Positions 12,133 through 24,888 are shown, numbered from the stretch's first letter. The stretch: 64,000 bases of DNA from Daphnia pulex (GCF_021134715.1 NC_060018.1:11611501-11675500), one strand, 5' to 3'. The notes: generated by a model not told the origin, from the letters alone. A program made the numbers and translations.

Positions 12133-12584
12133 TACGAATTGTGGAAAATGAAAGCTTAAGAATCTAAACGAATCGTTAATGGGTTCCATAGGATTGAATA
12201 ATTAAACAGAAATACAAGAAATAAAAGTATTCTAAATAAAATCCCAATTAAGAGAAAAGCGTATTTTTCTTTTCTAACTTTTAATTTAGTAATAAGAACG
12301 TTTTATCTTGTTTCACACGTTGATGTGGATCCGTCGTGGATGGAACTCTTTGCTTGAAATTAATATAGTCGTATACATATTGCTAAACAACCTGGCAATC
12401 AAACAACATTTTCCAGATTTGTTAGAGGATCACGAGATGGAAAAATTAAGAACAAAAAAGGATGAATGTGTTCCACAGTCCATAGAGCCCATCGAGTTTA
12501 AAGTTTCATTCTCAAAAATTCATCCCTCGGATCCGGAGAAATTAGGTATGGAAATTTTTAAGGACAAAAATTAAGTGGATTACA

Positions 12585-12657
12585 GGACGTGTGGCCCAAT
12601 GGATAAGGCGCCTGCCTACGGAGCAGGAGATTCCAGGTTCGATCCCTGGCACGTTCA
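12585..12657 (+). tRNA. tRNA-Arg(ACG), copy 25
   Basis: Consensus gene beside the foldback element; flank has the private AATTTTTAAGG change shared with the copy at 13787. Confidence 0.9.
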
Positions 12658-12730
12658 TACGAATTGTGGAAAATGAAAGCTTAAGAATCTAAACGAATCG
12701 TTAATGGGTTCCATAGGATTGAATAATTAA

Positions 12731-13713
12731 CAAGCAATCCACCACTCAAGTGCACCAAATCCATGGACCCCCCTTATTTTTCCCATTCCGCTATGGGACC
12801 TAAAAATCTGAAATAATTCAGGGATATCCAATTTTTTACTCCGGATTCACCTGTTTTTGCAGAATTGAAATATTCCCTGCCGTTCGGGAGATATTTAATG
12901 TTAAAGTTTGACTTTTTTCAAATTTTAACAATTTTGGGGGGTCTTTGGCATCGCTTTTTGGGTAAATGCTAACCTTAAAAAACAAACAAATTCAACCAAA
13001 AGTTTGCTCGGCCATCCCTTAACAGCAATCCAAAAGGAATTTACATTTCGGATTAGATTGGCCGAGTTATTCCCAATCTAGTAAAGTGTAATTTTGACCA
13101 GTTTCCCACCCAGACTAGTCGCCATTTTTTATGACTCTCCCTCGCGTTCCTAGCGGATGACAGACGAAGCATACGAGTTCTCTACACCTCAGGCTTCATA
13201 TTGGCGGTCACTAGACTATATGAAAAGGCCTACAGTATGTCCCCCGGTCTAAAGTGAAGGCCAGGAAAGCGTAGCTTCGTCTGTCATCCGCTAGGAACGC
13301 GAGGGAGAGTCATAAAAAATGGCGACTAGTCTGGGTGGGAAACTGGTCAAAATTACACTTTACTAGATTGGGAATAACTCGGCCAATCTAATCCGAAATG
13401 TAAATTCCTTTTGGATTGCTGTTAAGGGATGGCCGAGCAAACTTTTGGTTGAATTTGTTTGTTTTTTAAGGTTAGCATTTACCCAAAAAGCGATGCCAAA
13501 GACCCCCCAAAATTGTTAAAATTTGAAAAAAGTCAAACTTTAACATTAAATATCTCCCGAACGGCAGGGAATATTTCAATTCTGCAAAAACAGGTGAATC
13601 CGGAGTAAAAAATTGGATATCCCTGAATTATTTCAGATTTTTAGGTCCCATAGCGGAATGGGAAAAATAAGGGGGGTCCATGGATTTGGTGCACTTGAGT
13701 GGTGGATTGCTTG
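12731..13713. mobile_element. 983-bp foldback element flanked by TTAA
   Basis: Two 440-bp arms (12731-13170 and 13274-13713) are exact reverse complements as far as I can read, separated by a 103-bp unique loop. Termini are CAAGCAATCC and GGATTGCTTG, each next to TTAA (12727-12730, 13714-13717). TTAA flanks are typical of piggyBac-type insertion. No transposase frame is present, so it would be a non-autonomous long-TIR element. The host unit lies in opposite orientation on the two sides, so this is not a plain insertion: either the element nucleated an inverted duplication, or the palindrome is an assembly product. Confidence 0.75.
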
Positions 13714-13786
13714 TTAATTATTCAATCCTATGGAACCCATTAACGATTCGTTTAGATTCTTAAGCTTTCATTTTCCACAATTCGTA

Positions 13787-13859
13787 TGAACGTGCCAGGG
13801 ATCGAACCTGGAATCTCCTGCTCCGTAGGCAGGCGCCTTATCCATTGGGCCACACGTCC
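13787..13859 (-). tRNA. tRNA-Arg(ACG), copy 26
   Basis: Consensus gene, mirror image of copy 25 across the foldback element. Confidence 0.9.
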
Positions 13860-14311
13860 TGTAATCCACTTAATTTTTGTCCTTAAAAATTTCCATACCT
13901 AATTTCTCCGGATCCAAGGGATGAATTTTTGAGAATGAAACTTTAAACTCGATGGGCTCTATGGACTGTGGAACACATTCATCCTTTTTTGTTCTTAATT
14001 TTTCCATCTCGTGATCCTCTAACAAATCTGGAAAATGTTGTTTGATTGCCAGGTTGTTTAGCAATATGTATACGACTATATTAATTTCAAGCAAAGAGTT
14101 CCATCCACGACGGATCCACATCAACGTGTGAAACAAGATAAAACGTTCTTATTACTAAATTAAAAGTTAGAAAAGAAAAATACGCTTTTCTCTTAATTGG
14201 GATTTTATTTAGAATACTTTTATTTCTTGTATTTCTGTTTAATTATTCAATCCTATGGAACCCATTAACGATTCGTTTAGATTCTTAAGCTTTCATTTTC
14301 CACAATTCGTA

Positions 14312-14384
14312 TGAACGTGCCAGGGATCGAACCTGGAATCTCCTGCTCCGTAGGCAGGCGCCTTATCCATTGGGCCACACGTCC
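14312..14384 (-). tRNA. tRNA-Arg(ACG), copy 27
   Basis: Consensus gene, A-type flank. Mirror symmetry with block B ends just upstream of this copy. Confidence 0.9.
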
Positions 14385-14838
14385 TATAATCCACTTAATT
14401 TTTGTCCTTGAAAATTTCCATACCTAATTTCTCCGGATCCGAGGGATGAATTTTTGGGAATGAAACTTTAAACTCGATGGGCTCTATGGACTGTGGAACA
14501 CATTCATCCTTTTTTGTTCTTAATTTTTCCATCTCGTGATCCTCTAACAAATCTGGAAAACGTTGTTTGATTGCCAGGTATTGTTTAGCAATATGTATAC
14601 GACTATATTAATTTCAAGCACAGAGTTCCATCCACGACGGATCCACATCAACATGTGAAACAAGATTTAACGTTCTTATTACTAAATTAAAAGTTAGAAA
14701 AGAAATATACGCTTTGCTCTTAACTGGGATGTTTTTTCGAATACTTTTATTTCTTGTATTTCTGTTTAATTATTCAATCCTATGGAACCCATTAACGATT
14801 CGTTTAGATTCCTAAGCTTACATTTTCCACAATTCGTA

Positions 14839-14910
14839 TGAACGTGCCAGGGATCGAACCTGGAATCTCCTGCTCCGTAGGCAGGCGCCTTATCCATTGG
14901 GCCCGCGTCC
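14839..14910 (-). pseudogene. tRNA-Arg pseudogene, copy 28
   Basis: One nucleotide is missing at the acceptor/D-arm junction, giving GGACGCGGGCC where intact copies have GGACGTGTGGCC. The acceptor stem can no longer pair properly and the A box is damaged. Confidence 0.8.
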
Positions 14911-15362
14911 TGTAAACCACTTAATTTTGGTCCTTGAAAATTTCCATACCTAATTTCTCCGGATCCGAGGGATGAATTTTTGGGAATGAAACTTTAAACT
15001 CGATGGGCTCTATGGACTGTGGAACACATTCATCCTTTTTTGTTCTTAATTTTTCCATCTCGTGATCTTCTAATAAATCTGGAAAATGTTGTTTGATTGC
15101 CAGGTTGTTTAGCAATATGTATACGACTATATTAATTTCAAGCAAAGAGTTCCATCCACGACGGATCCACATCAACGTGTGAAACAAGATAAAACGTTCT
15201 TATTACTAAATTAAAAGTTAGAAAAGAAAAATACGCTTTTCTCTTAATTTGGATTTTATTTAGAATACTTTTATTTCTTGTATTTCTGTTTAATTATTCA
15301 ATCCTATGGAACCCATTAACGATTCGTTTAGATTCTTAAGCTTTTATTTTCCACAATTCGTA

Positions 15363-15435
15363 TGAACGTGCCAGGGATCGAACCTGGAATCTCCTGCTCC
15401 GTAGGCAGGCGCCTTATCCATTGGGCCACACGTCC
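15363..15435 (-). tRNA. tRNA-Arg(ACG), copy 29
   Basis: Consensus gene, B-type flank. Confidence 0.9.
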
Positions 15436-15887
15436 TGTAATCCACTTAATTTTGGTCCTTGAAAATTTCCATACCTAATTTCTCCGGATCCGAGGGATGA
15501 ATTTTTGGGAATGAAACTTTAAACTCGATGGGCTCTATGGACTGTGGAACACATTCATCCTTTTTTGTTCTTAATTTTTCCATCTCGTGATCTTCTAACA
15601 AATCTGGAAAATGTTGTTTGATTGCCAGGTTGTTTAGCAATATGTATACGACTATATTAATTTCAAGCAAAGAGTTCCATCCACGACGGATCCACATCAA
15701 CGTGTGAAACAAGATAAAACGTTCTTATTACTAAATTAAAAGTTAGAAAAGAAAAATACGCTTTTCTCTTCATTGGGATTTTATATAGAATACTTTTATT
15801 TCTTGTATTTCTGTTTAATTATTCAATCCTATGGAACCCATTAACGATTCGTTTAGATTCTTAAGCATTCATTTTCCACAATTCGTA

Positions 15888-15960
15888 TGAACGTGCCAGG
15901 GATCGAACCTGGAATCTCCTGCTCCGTAGGCAGGCGCCTTATCCATTGGGCCACACGTCC
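15888..15960 (-). tRNA. tRNA-Arg(ACG), copy 30
   Basis: Consensus gene, A-type flank with an open frame from an ATG (GCCAAGTATTG variant). Confidence 0.9.
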
Positions 15961-16414
15961 TGTAATCCACTTAATTTTTGTCCTTGAAAATTTCCATACC
16001 TAATTTCTCCTTATCCGAGGGATGAATTTTTGGGAATGAAACTTTAAACTCGATGGGCTCTATGGACTGTGGAACACATTCATCCTTTTTTGTTCTTAAT
16101 TTTTCCATCTCGTGATTCTCTAACAAATCTGGAAAACGTTGTTTGATTGCCAAGTATTGTTTAGCAATATGTATACGACTATATTAATTTCAAGCACAGA
16201 GTTCCATCCACGACGGATCCACATCAACATGTGAAACAAGATTAAACGTTCTTATTACTAAATTAAAAGTTAAAAAAGAAATATACGCTTTGCTCTTAAC
16301 TGGGATGTTTTTTCGAATACTTTTATTTCTTGTATTTCTGTTTAATTAATCAATCCTATGGAACCCATTAACGATTCGTTTAGATTCCTAAGCTTACATT
16401 TTCCACAATTCGTA

Positions 16415-16487
16415 TGAACGTGCCAGGGATCGAACCTGGAATCTCCTGCTCCGTAGGCAGGCGCCTTATCCATTGGGCCACACGTCC
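16415..16487 (-). tRNA. tRNA-Arg(ACG), copy 31
   Basis: Consensus gene, B-type flank. Confidence 0.9.
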
Positions 16488-16939
16488 TGTAATCCACTTA
16501 ATTTTGGTCCTTGAAAATTTCCATACCTAATTTCTCCGGATCCGAGGGATGAATTTTTTGGAATGAAACTTTAAACTCGATGGGCTCTATGGACTGTGGA
16601 ACACATTCATCCTTTTTTGTTCTTAATTTTTCCATCTCGTGATCTTCTAACAAATCTGGAAAATGTTGTTTGATTGCCAGGTTGTTTAGCAATATGTATA
16701 CGACTATATTAATTTTAAGCACAGAGTTCCATCCACGACGGATCCACATCAACGTGTGAAAAAAGATAAAACGTTCTTATTACTAAATTAAAAGTTAGAA
16801 AAGAAAAATACGCTTTTCTCTTAATTGGGATTTTATATAGAATACTTTTATTTCTTGTATTTCTGTTTAATTATTCAATCCTATGGAACCCATTAACGAT
16901 TCGTTTAGATTCTTAAGCTTTCATTTTCCACAATTCGTA

Positions 16940-17012
16940 TGAACGTGCCAGGGATCGAACCTGGAATCTCCTGCTCCGTAGGCAGGCGCCTTATCCATTG
17001 GGCCACACGTCC
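16940..17012 (-). tRNA. tRNA-Arg(ACG), copy 32
   Basis: Consensus gene, A-type flank. Confidence 0.9.
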
Positions 17013-17466
17013 TGTAATCCACTTAATTTTTGTCCTTGAAAATTTCCATACCTAATTTCTCCTTATCCGAGGGATGAATTTTTGGGAATGAAACTTTAAA
17101 CTCGATGGGCTCTATGGACTGTGGAACACATTCATCCTTTTTTGTTCTTAATTTTTCCATCTCGTGATCCTCTAACAAATCTGGAAAACGTTGTTTGATT
17201 GCCAGGTATTGTTTAGCAATATGTATACGACTATATTAATTTCAAGCACAGAGTTCCATCCACGACGGATCCACATCAACATGTGAAACAAGATTTAACG
17301 TTCTTATTACTAAATTAAAAGTTAGAAAAGAAATATACGCTTTGCTCTTAACTGGGATGTTTTTTCGAATACTTTTATTTCTTGTATTTCTGTTTAATTA
17401 TTCAATCCTATGGAACCCATTAACGATTCGTTTAGATTCCTAAGCTTACATTTTCCACAATTCGTA

Positions 17467-17539
17467 TGAACGTGCCAGGGATCGAACCTGGAATCTCCTG
17501 CTCCGTAGGCAGGCGCCTTATCCATTGGGCCACACGTCC
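17467..17539 (-). tRNA. tRNA-Arg(ACG), copy 33
   Basis: Consensus gene, B-type flank. Confidence 0.9.
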
Positions 17540-17991
17540 TGTAATCCACTTAATTTTGGTCCTTGAAAATTTCCATACCTAATTTCTCCGGATCCGAGGG
17601 ATGAATTTTTGGGAATGAAACTTTAAACTCGATGGGCTCTATGGACTGTGGAACACATTCATCCTTTTTTGTTCTTAATTTTTCCATCTCGTGATCTTCT
17701 AACAAATCTGGAAAATGTTGTTTGATTGCCAGGTTATTTAGCAATATGTATACGACTATATTAATTTCAAGCAAAGAGTTCCATCCACGACGGATCCACA
17801 TCAACGTGTGAAACAAGATAAAACGTTCTTATTACTAAATTAAAAGTTAGAAAAGAAAAATACGCTTTTCTCTTAATTTGGATTTTATTTAGAATACTTT
17901 TATTTCTTGTATTTCTGTTTAATTATTCAATCCTATGGAACCCACTAACGATTCGTTTAGATTCTTAAGCTTTCATTTTCCACAATTCGTA

Positions 17992-18064
17992 TGAACGTGC
18001 CAGGGATCGAACCTGGAATCTCCTGCTCCGTAGGCAGGCGCCTTATCCATTGGGCCACACGTCC
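17992..18064 (-). tRNA. tRNA-Arg(ACG), copy 34
   Basis: Consensus gene, B-type flank. Confidence 0.9.
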
Positions 18065-18516
18065 TGTAATCCACTTAATTTTTGTCCTTGAAAATTTCCA
18101 TACCTAATTTCTCCGGATCCGAGGGATGAATTTTTGGGAATGAAACTTTAAACTCGATGGGCTCTATGGACTGTGGAACACATTCATCCTTTTTTGTTCT
18201 TAATTTTTCCATCTCGTGATCTTCTAACAAATCTGGAAAATGTTGTTTGATTGCCAGGTTGTTTAGCAATATGTATACGACTATATTAATTTCAAGCAAA
18301 GAGTTCCATCCACGACGGATCCACATCAACGTGTGAAACAAGATAAAACGTTATTATTACTAAATTAAAAGTTAGAAAAGAAAAATACGCTTTTCTCTTA
18401 ATTGGGATTTTATTTCAAATACTTTTATTTCTTGTATTTCTGTTTAATTATTCAATCCTATGGAACCCATTAACGATTCGTTTAGATTCTTAAGCTTTCA
18501 TTTTCCACAATTCGTA

Positions 18517-18589
18517 TGAACGTGCCAGGGATCGAACCTGGAATCTCCTGCTCCGTAGGCAGGCGCCTTATCCATTGGGCCACACGTCC
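18517..18589 (-). tRNA. tRNA-Arg(ACG), copy 35
   Basis: Consensus gene, B-type flank with the Pro-to-Ser codon (SFSKI) also seen beside copies 25 and 26. Confidence 0.9.
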
Positions 18590-19041
18590 TGTATTCCACT
18601 TAATTTTTGTCCTTGAAAATTTCCATACCTAATTTCTCCGGATCCGAGGGATGAATTTTTGAGAATGAAACTTTAAACTCGATGGGCTCTATGGACTGTG
18701 GAACACATTCATCCTTTTTTGTTCTTAATTTTTCCATCTCGTGATCCTCTAACAAATCTGGAAAATGTTGTTTGATTGCCAGGTTGTTTAGCAATATGTA
18801 TACGACTATATTAATTTCAAGCAAAGAGTTCCATCCACGACGGCTCCACATCAACGTGTGAAACAAGATAAAACGTTCTTATTACTAAATTAAAAGTTAG
18901 AAAAGAAAAATACGCTTTTCTCTTAATTGGGATTTTATTTCGAATACTTTTATTTCTTGTATTTCTGTTTAATTATTCAATCCTATGGAACCCATTAACG
19001 ATTCGTTTAGATTCTTAAGCTTTCATTTTCCACAATTCGTA

Positions 19042-19114
19042 TGAACGTGCCAGGGATCGAACCTGGAATCTCCTGCTCCGTAGGCAGGCGCCTTATCCAT
19101 TGGGCCACACTTCC
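19042..19114 (-). tRNA. tRNA-Arg(ACG), copy 36, acceptor variant
   Basis: Acceptor GGAAGTG in place of GGACGTG, an A-G mismatch. Upstream exon-like stretch is frameshifted by an extra T. Confidence 0.75.
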
Positions 19115-19567
19115 TGTAATCCACTTAATTTTGGTCCTTGAAAATTTCCATACCTAATTTCTCCGGATCCGAGGGATGAATTTTTGGGAATGAAACTTTA
19201 AACTCGATGGGCTCTATGGACTGTGGAACACATTCATCCTTTTTTTGTTGTTAATTTTTCCATCTCGTGATCTTCTAACAAATCTGGAAAATGTTGTTTG
19301 ATTGCCAGGTTGTTTAGCAATATGTATACGACTATATTAATTTTAAGCACAGAGTTCCATCCACGACGGATCCACATCAACGTGTGAAACAAGATAAAAC
19401 GTTCTTATTACTAAATTAAAAATTAGAAAAGAAAAATACGCTTTGCTCTTAACTGGGATTTTATTTCGAATACTTTTATTTCTTGTATTTCTGTTTAATT
19501 ATTCAATCCTATGGAACCCATTAACGATTCGTTTAGAATCTTAAGCTTTCATTTTCCACCATTCGTA

Positions 19568-19640
19568 TGAACGTGCCAGGGATCGAACCTGGAATCTCCT
19601 GCTCCGTAGGCAGGCGCCTTATCCATTGGGCCACACGTCC
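19568..19640 (-). tRNA. tRNA-Arg(ACG), copy 37
   Basis: Consensus gene, A-type flank. Confidence 0.9.
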
Positions 19641-20094
19641 TGTAATCCACTTAATTTTTGTCCTTGAAAATTTCCATACCTAATTTCTCCTTATCCGAGG
19701 GATGAATTTTTGGGAATGAAACTTTAAACTCGATGGGCTCTATGGACTGTGGAACACATTCATCCTTTTTTGTTCTTAATTTTTCCATCTCGTGATCCTC
19801 TAACAAATCTGGAAAACGTTGTTTGATTGCCAGGTATTGTTTAGCAATATGTATACGACTATATTAATTTCAAGCACAGAGTTCCATCCACGACGGATCC
19901 ACATCAACATGTGAAACAAGATTTAACGTTCTTATTACTAAATTAAAAGTTAGAAAAGAAATATACGCTTTGCTCTTAACTGGGATGTTTTTTCGAATAC
20001 TTTTATTTCTTGTATTTCTGTTTAATTATTCAATCCTATGGAACCCATTAACGATTCGTTTAGATTCCTAAGCTTACATTTTCCACAATTCGTA

Positions 20095-20167
20095 TGAACG
20101 TGCCAGGGATCGAACCTGGAATCTCCTGCTCCGTAGGCAGGCGCCTTATCCATTGGGCCACACGTCC
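20095..20167 (-). tRNA. tRNA-Arg(ACG), copy 38
   Basis: Consensus gene, B-type flank. Confidence 0.9.
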
Positions 20168-20619
20168 TGTAATCCACTTAATTTTGGTCCTTGAAAATTT
20201 CCATACCTAATTTCTCCGGATCCGAGGGATGAATTTTTGGGAATGAAACTTTAAACTCGATGGGCTCTATGGACTGTGGAACACATTCATCCTTTTTTGT
20301 TCTTAATTTTTCCATCTCGTGATCTTCTAACAAATCTGGAAAATGTTGTTTGATTGCCAGGTTGTTTGGCAATATGTATACGACTATATTAATTTTAAGC
20401 ACAGAGTTCCATCCACGACGGATCCACATCAACGTGTGAAACAAGATAAAACGTTCTTATTACTAAATTAAAAATTAGAAAAGAAAAATACGCTTTGCTC
20501 TTAACTGGGATTTTATTTCGAATACTTTTATTTCTTGTATTTCTGTTTAATTATTCAATCCTATGGAACCCATTAACGATTCGTTTAGATTCTTAAGCTT
20601 TCATTTTCCACAATTCGTA

Positions 20620-20692
20620 TGAACGTGCCAGGGATCGAACCTGGAATCTCCTGCTCCGTAGGCAGGCGCCTTATCCATTGGGCCACACTTCC
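20620..20692 (-). tRNA. tRNA-Arg(ACG), copy 39, acceptor variant
   Basis: Carries the same GGAAGTG acceptor change as copy 36. Confidence 0.75.
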
Positions 20693-21144
20693 TGTAATCC
20701 ACTTAATTTTGGTCCTTGAAAATTTCCATACCTAATTTCTCCGGATCCGAGGGATGAATTTTTGGGAATGAAACTTTAAACTCGATGGGCTCTATGGACT
20801 GTGGAACACATTCATCCTTTTTTGTTCTTAATTTTTCCATCTCGTGATCCTCTAACAAATCTGGAAAATGTTGTTTGATTGCCAGGTTATTTAGCAATAT
20901 GTATACGACTATATTAATTTCAAGCAAAGAGTTCCATCTACGACGGATCCACATCAACGTGTGAAACAAGATAAAACGTTCTTATTACTTAATTAAAAAT
21001 TAGAAAAGAAAAAAACGCTTTGCTCTTAACTGGGATTTTATTTAGAATACTTTTATTTCTTGTACTTCTGTTTAATTATTCAAACCTATGGAACCCATTA
21101 ACGATTCGTTTAGATTCTTAAGCTTTCATTTTCCACAATTCGTA

Positions 21145-21217
21145 TGAACGTGCCAGGGATCGAACCTGGAATCTCCTGTTCCGTAGGCAGGCGCCTTATC
21201 CATTGGGCCACACGTCC
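21145..21217 (-). tRNA. tRNA-Arg(ACG), copy 40, anticodon-stem variant
   Basis: The last anticodon-stem pair is lost (GCAGG to ACAGG); anticodon unchanged. Confidence 0.75.
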
Positions 21218-21669
21218 TGTAATCCACTTAATTTTGGTCCTTGAAAATTTCCATACCTAATTTCTCCGGATCCGAGGGATGAATTTTTGGGAATGAAACT
21301 TTAAACTCGATTGGCTCTATGGACTGTGGAACACATTCATCCTTTTTTGTTCTTAATTTTTCCATCTCGTGATCTTCTAACAAATCTGGAAAATGTTGTT
21401 TGATTGCCAGGTTGTTTAGCAATATGTATACGACTATATTAATTTTAAGCACAGAGTTCCATCCACGACGGATCCACATCAACGTGTGAAACAAGATAAA
21501 ACGTTCTTATTACTAAATTAAAAATTAGAAAAGAAAAATACGCTTTGCTCTTAACTGGGATTTTATTTCGAATACTTTTATTTCTTGTATTTCTGTTTAA
21601 TTATTCAATCCTATGGAACCCATTAACGATTCGTTTAGATTCTTAAGCTTTCATTTTCCACAATTCGTA

Positions 21670-21742
21670 TGAACGTGCCAGGGATCGAACCTGGAATCTC
21701 CTGCTCCGTAGGCAGGCGCCTTATCCATTAGGCCACACGTCC
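21670..21742 (-). tRNA. tRNA-Arg(ACG), copy 41
   Basis: One D-arm change (GGCCTAATGG), tolerated in many eukaryotic tRNA-Arg genes. Confidence 0.85.
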
Positions 21743-22194
21743 TGTAATCTACTTAATTTTGGTCCTTGAAAATTTCCATACCTAATTTCTCCGGATCCGA
21801 GGGATGAATTTTTGGGAATGAAACTTTAAACTCGATGGGCTCTATGGACTGTGGAACACATTCATCCTTTTTTGTTCTTAATTTTTCCATCTCGTGATCT
21901 TCTAACAAATCTGGAAAATGTTGTTTGATTGCCAGGTTGTTTAGCAATATGTATACGACTATATTAATTTTAAGCACAGAGTTCCATCCACGACGGATCC
22001 ACATCAACGTGTGAAACAAGATAAAACGTTCTTATTACTAAATTAAAAATTAGAAAAGAAAAATACGCTTTGCTCTTAACTGGGATTTTATTTCGAATAC
22101 TTTTATTTCTTGTATTTCTGTTTAATTATTCAATCCTATCGAACCCATTAACGATTCGTTTAGATTCTTAAGCTTACATTTTCCACAATTTGTA

Positions 22195-22265
22195 TGAACG
22201 TGCCAGGGATCGAACCTGGAATCTCCTGCTCCGTAGACGCGCCTTATCCATTGGGCCACACGTCC
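22195..22265 (-). pseudogene. tRNA-Arg pseudogene, copy 42
   Basis: Two nucleotides lost in the 5' anticodon stem (GGCGCGTCTACGG), so the anticodon arm cannot form. The upstream exon-like stretch also has a stop. Confidence 0.85.
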
Positions 22266-22717
22266 TATCTTCCACTTAATTTTTGTCCTTGAAAATTTCC
22301 ATACCTAATTTCTCCGGATCCGAGAGATGAATTTTTGGGAATGAAACTTTAAACTCGATGGGCTCTATGGACTGTGGAACACATTCATCCTTTTTTGTTC
22401 ATAATTTTTCCATCTCGTGATCTTCTAACAAATCTGGAAAATGTTGTTTGATTGCCAGGTTGTTTGGCAATATGTATACGACTATATTAATTTTAAGCAC
22501 AGAGTTCCATCCACGACGGATCCACATCAACGTGTGAAACAAGATAAAACGTTCTTATTACTAAATTAAAAATTAGAAAAGAAAAATACGCTTTGCTCTT
22601 AACTGGGATTTTATTTCGAATACTTTTATTTCTTGTATTTCTGTTTAATTATTCAATCCTATGGAACCCATTAACGATTCGTTTAGATTCTTAAGCTTTC
22701 ATTTTCCACAATTCGTA

Positions 22718-22790
22718 TGAACGTGCCAGGGATCGAACCTGGAATCTCCTGCTCCGTAGGCAGGCGCCTTATCCATTGGGCCACACGTCC
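22718..22790 (-). tRNA. tRNA-Arg(ACG), copy 43
   Basis: Consensus gene, B-type flank. Confidence 0.9.
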
Positions 22791-23242
22791 TGTAATCCAC
22801 TTAATTTTGGTCCTTGAAAATTTCCATACCTAATTTCTCCGGATCCGAGGGATGAATTTTTGGGAATGAAACTTTAAACTCGATGGGCTCTATGGACTGT
22901 GGAACACATTCATCCTTTTTTGTTCTTAATTTTTCCATCTCGTGATCTTCTAACAAATCTGGAAAATGTTGTTTGATTGCCAGGTTGTTTAGCAATATGT
23001 ATACGACTATATTAATTTTAAGCACAGAGTTCCATCCACGACGGATCCACATCAACGTGTGAAACAAGATAAAACGTTCTTATTACTAAATTAAAAATTA
23101 GAAAAGAAAAATACGCTTTGCTCTTAACTGGGATTTTATTTCGAATACTTTTATTTCTTGTATTTCTGTTTAATTATTCAATCCTATGGAACCCATTAAC
23201 GATTCGTTTAGATTCTTAAGCTTTCATTTTCCACAATTCGTA

Positions 23243-23315
23243 TGAACGTGCCAGGGATCGAACCTGGAATCTCCTGCTCCGTAGGCAGGCGCCTTATCCA
23301 TTGGGCCACACGTCC
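23243..23315 (-). tRNA. tRNA-Arg(ACG), copy 44
   Basis: Consensus gene, B-type flank. Confidence 0.9.
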
Positions 23316-23767
23316 TGTAATCCACTTAATTTTGGTCCTTGAAAATTTCCATACCTAATTTCTCCGGATCCGAGGGATGAATTTTTGGGAATGAAACTTT
23401 AAACTCGATGGGCTCTATGGACTGTGGAACACATTCATCCTTTTTTGTTCTTAATTTTTCCATCTCGTGATCTTCTAACAAATCTGGAAAATGTTGTTTG
23501 ATTGCCAGGTTGTTTAGCAATATGTATACGACTATATTAATTTTAAGCACAGAGTTCCATCCACGACGGATCCACATCAACGTGTGAAACAAGATAAAAC
23601 GTTCTTATTACTAAATTAAAAATTAGAAAAGAAAAATACGCTTTGCTCTTAACTGGGATTTTATTTCGAATACTTTTATTTCTTGTATTTCTGTTTAATT
23701 ATTCAATCCTATCGAACCCATTAACGATTCGTTTAGATTCTTAAGCTTACATTTTCCACAATTTGTA

Positions 23768-23838
23768 TGAACGTGCCAGGGATCGAACCTGGAATCTCCT
23801 GCTCCGTAGACGCGCCTTATCCATTGGGCCACACGTCC
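23768..23838 (-). pseudogene. tRNA-Arg pseudogene, copy 45
   Basis: Same 2-nt anticodon-stem deletion as at 22195, three units away, so the broken unit was itself duplicated. Confidence 0.85.
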
Positions 23839-24290
23839 TATCTTCCACTTAATTTTTGTCCTTGAAAATTTCCATACCTAATTTCTCCGGATCCGAGAGA
23901 TGAATTTTTGGGAATGAAACTTTAAACTCGATGGGCTCTATGGACTGTGGAACACATTCATCCTTTTTTGTTCATAATTTTTCCATCTCGTGATCCTCTA
24001 ACAAATCTGGAAAATGTTGTTTGATTGCCAGGTTGTTTGGCAATATGTATACGACTATATTAATTTTAAGCACAGAGTTCCATCCACGACGGATCCACAT
24101 CAACGTGTGAAACAAGATAAAACGTTCTTATTACTAAATTAAAAATTAGAAAAGAAAAATACGCTTTGCTCTTAACTGGGATTTTATTTCGAATACTTTT
24201 ATTTCTTGTATTTCTGTTTAATTATTCAATCCTATGGAACCCATTAACGATTCGTTTAGATTCTTAAGCTTTCATTTTCCACAATTCGTA

Positions 24291-24363
24291 TGAACGTGCC
24301 AGGGATCGAACCTGGAATCTCCTGCTCCGTAGGCAGGCGCCTTATCCATTGGGCCACACGTCC
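24291..24363 (-). tRNA. tRNA-Arg(ACG), copy 46
   Basis: Consensus gene, B-type flank. Confidence 0.9.
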
Positions 24364-24815
24364 TGTAATCCACTTAATTTTGGTCCTTGAAAATTTCCAT
24401 ACCTAATTTCTCCGGATCCGAGGGATGAATTTTTGGGAATGAAACTTTAAACTCGATGGGCTCTATGGACTGTGGAACACATTCATCCTTTTTTGTTCTT
24501 AATTTTTCCATCTCGTGATCTTCTAACAAATCTGGAAAATGTTGTTTGATTGCCAGGTTGTTTAGCAATATGTATACGACTATATTAATTTTAAGCACAG
24601 AGTTCCATCCACGACGGATCCACATCAACGTGTGAAACAAGATAAAACGTTCTTATTACTAAATTAAAAATTAGAAAAGAAAAATACGCTTTGCTCTTAA
24701 CTGGGATTTTATTTCGAATACTTTTATTTCTTGTATTTCTGTTTAATTATTCAATCCTATGGAACCCATTAACGATTCGTTTAGATTCTTAAGCTTTCAT
24801 TTTCCACAATTCGTA

Positions 24816-24888
24816 TGAACGTGCCAGGGATCGAACCTGGAATCTCCTGCTCCGTAGGCAGGCGCCTTATCCATTGGGCCACACGTCC
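24816..24888 (-). tRNA. tRNA-Arg(ACG), copy 47
   Basis: Consensus gene, B-type flank. Confidence 0.9.

Larger units (their letters stand above)
6732..12730 (+). repeat. tRNA-Arg tandem array, block B (12 copies, plus strand, inverted)
   Basis: Same unit as block A in the opposite orientation. Copies at 8904-12132 mirror copies at 3132-6360 one for one (paired coordinates sum to 15264), including private changes: the T-stem variant at 4184/11008, and the AACATTCC and GAAACAAAAG trailer changes beside 6288/8904. Inside the block a 2,631-bp five-unit segment is repeated (7325/9956, 7850/10481, 8377/11008). So the block is an inverted duplication plus a higher-order tandem repeat. It ends at TTAA (12727-12730), next to the foldback element. 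Confidence 0.93.

Noticed and set aside
12731-13713. Simple piggyBac-type insertion
   Set aside because: Host unit orientation differs on the two sides, so insertion alone cannot explain the structure, and no transposase or CCC-type piggyBac ends are seen.
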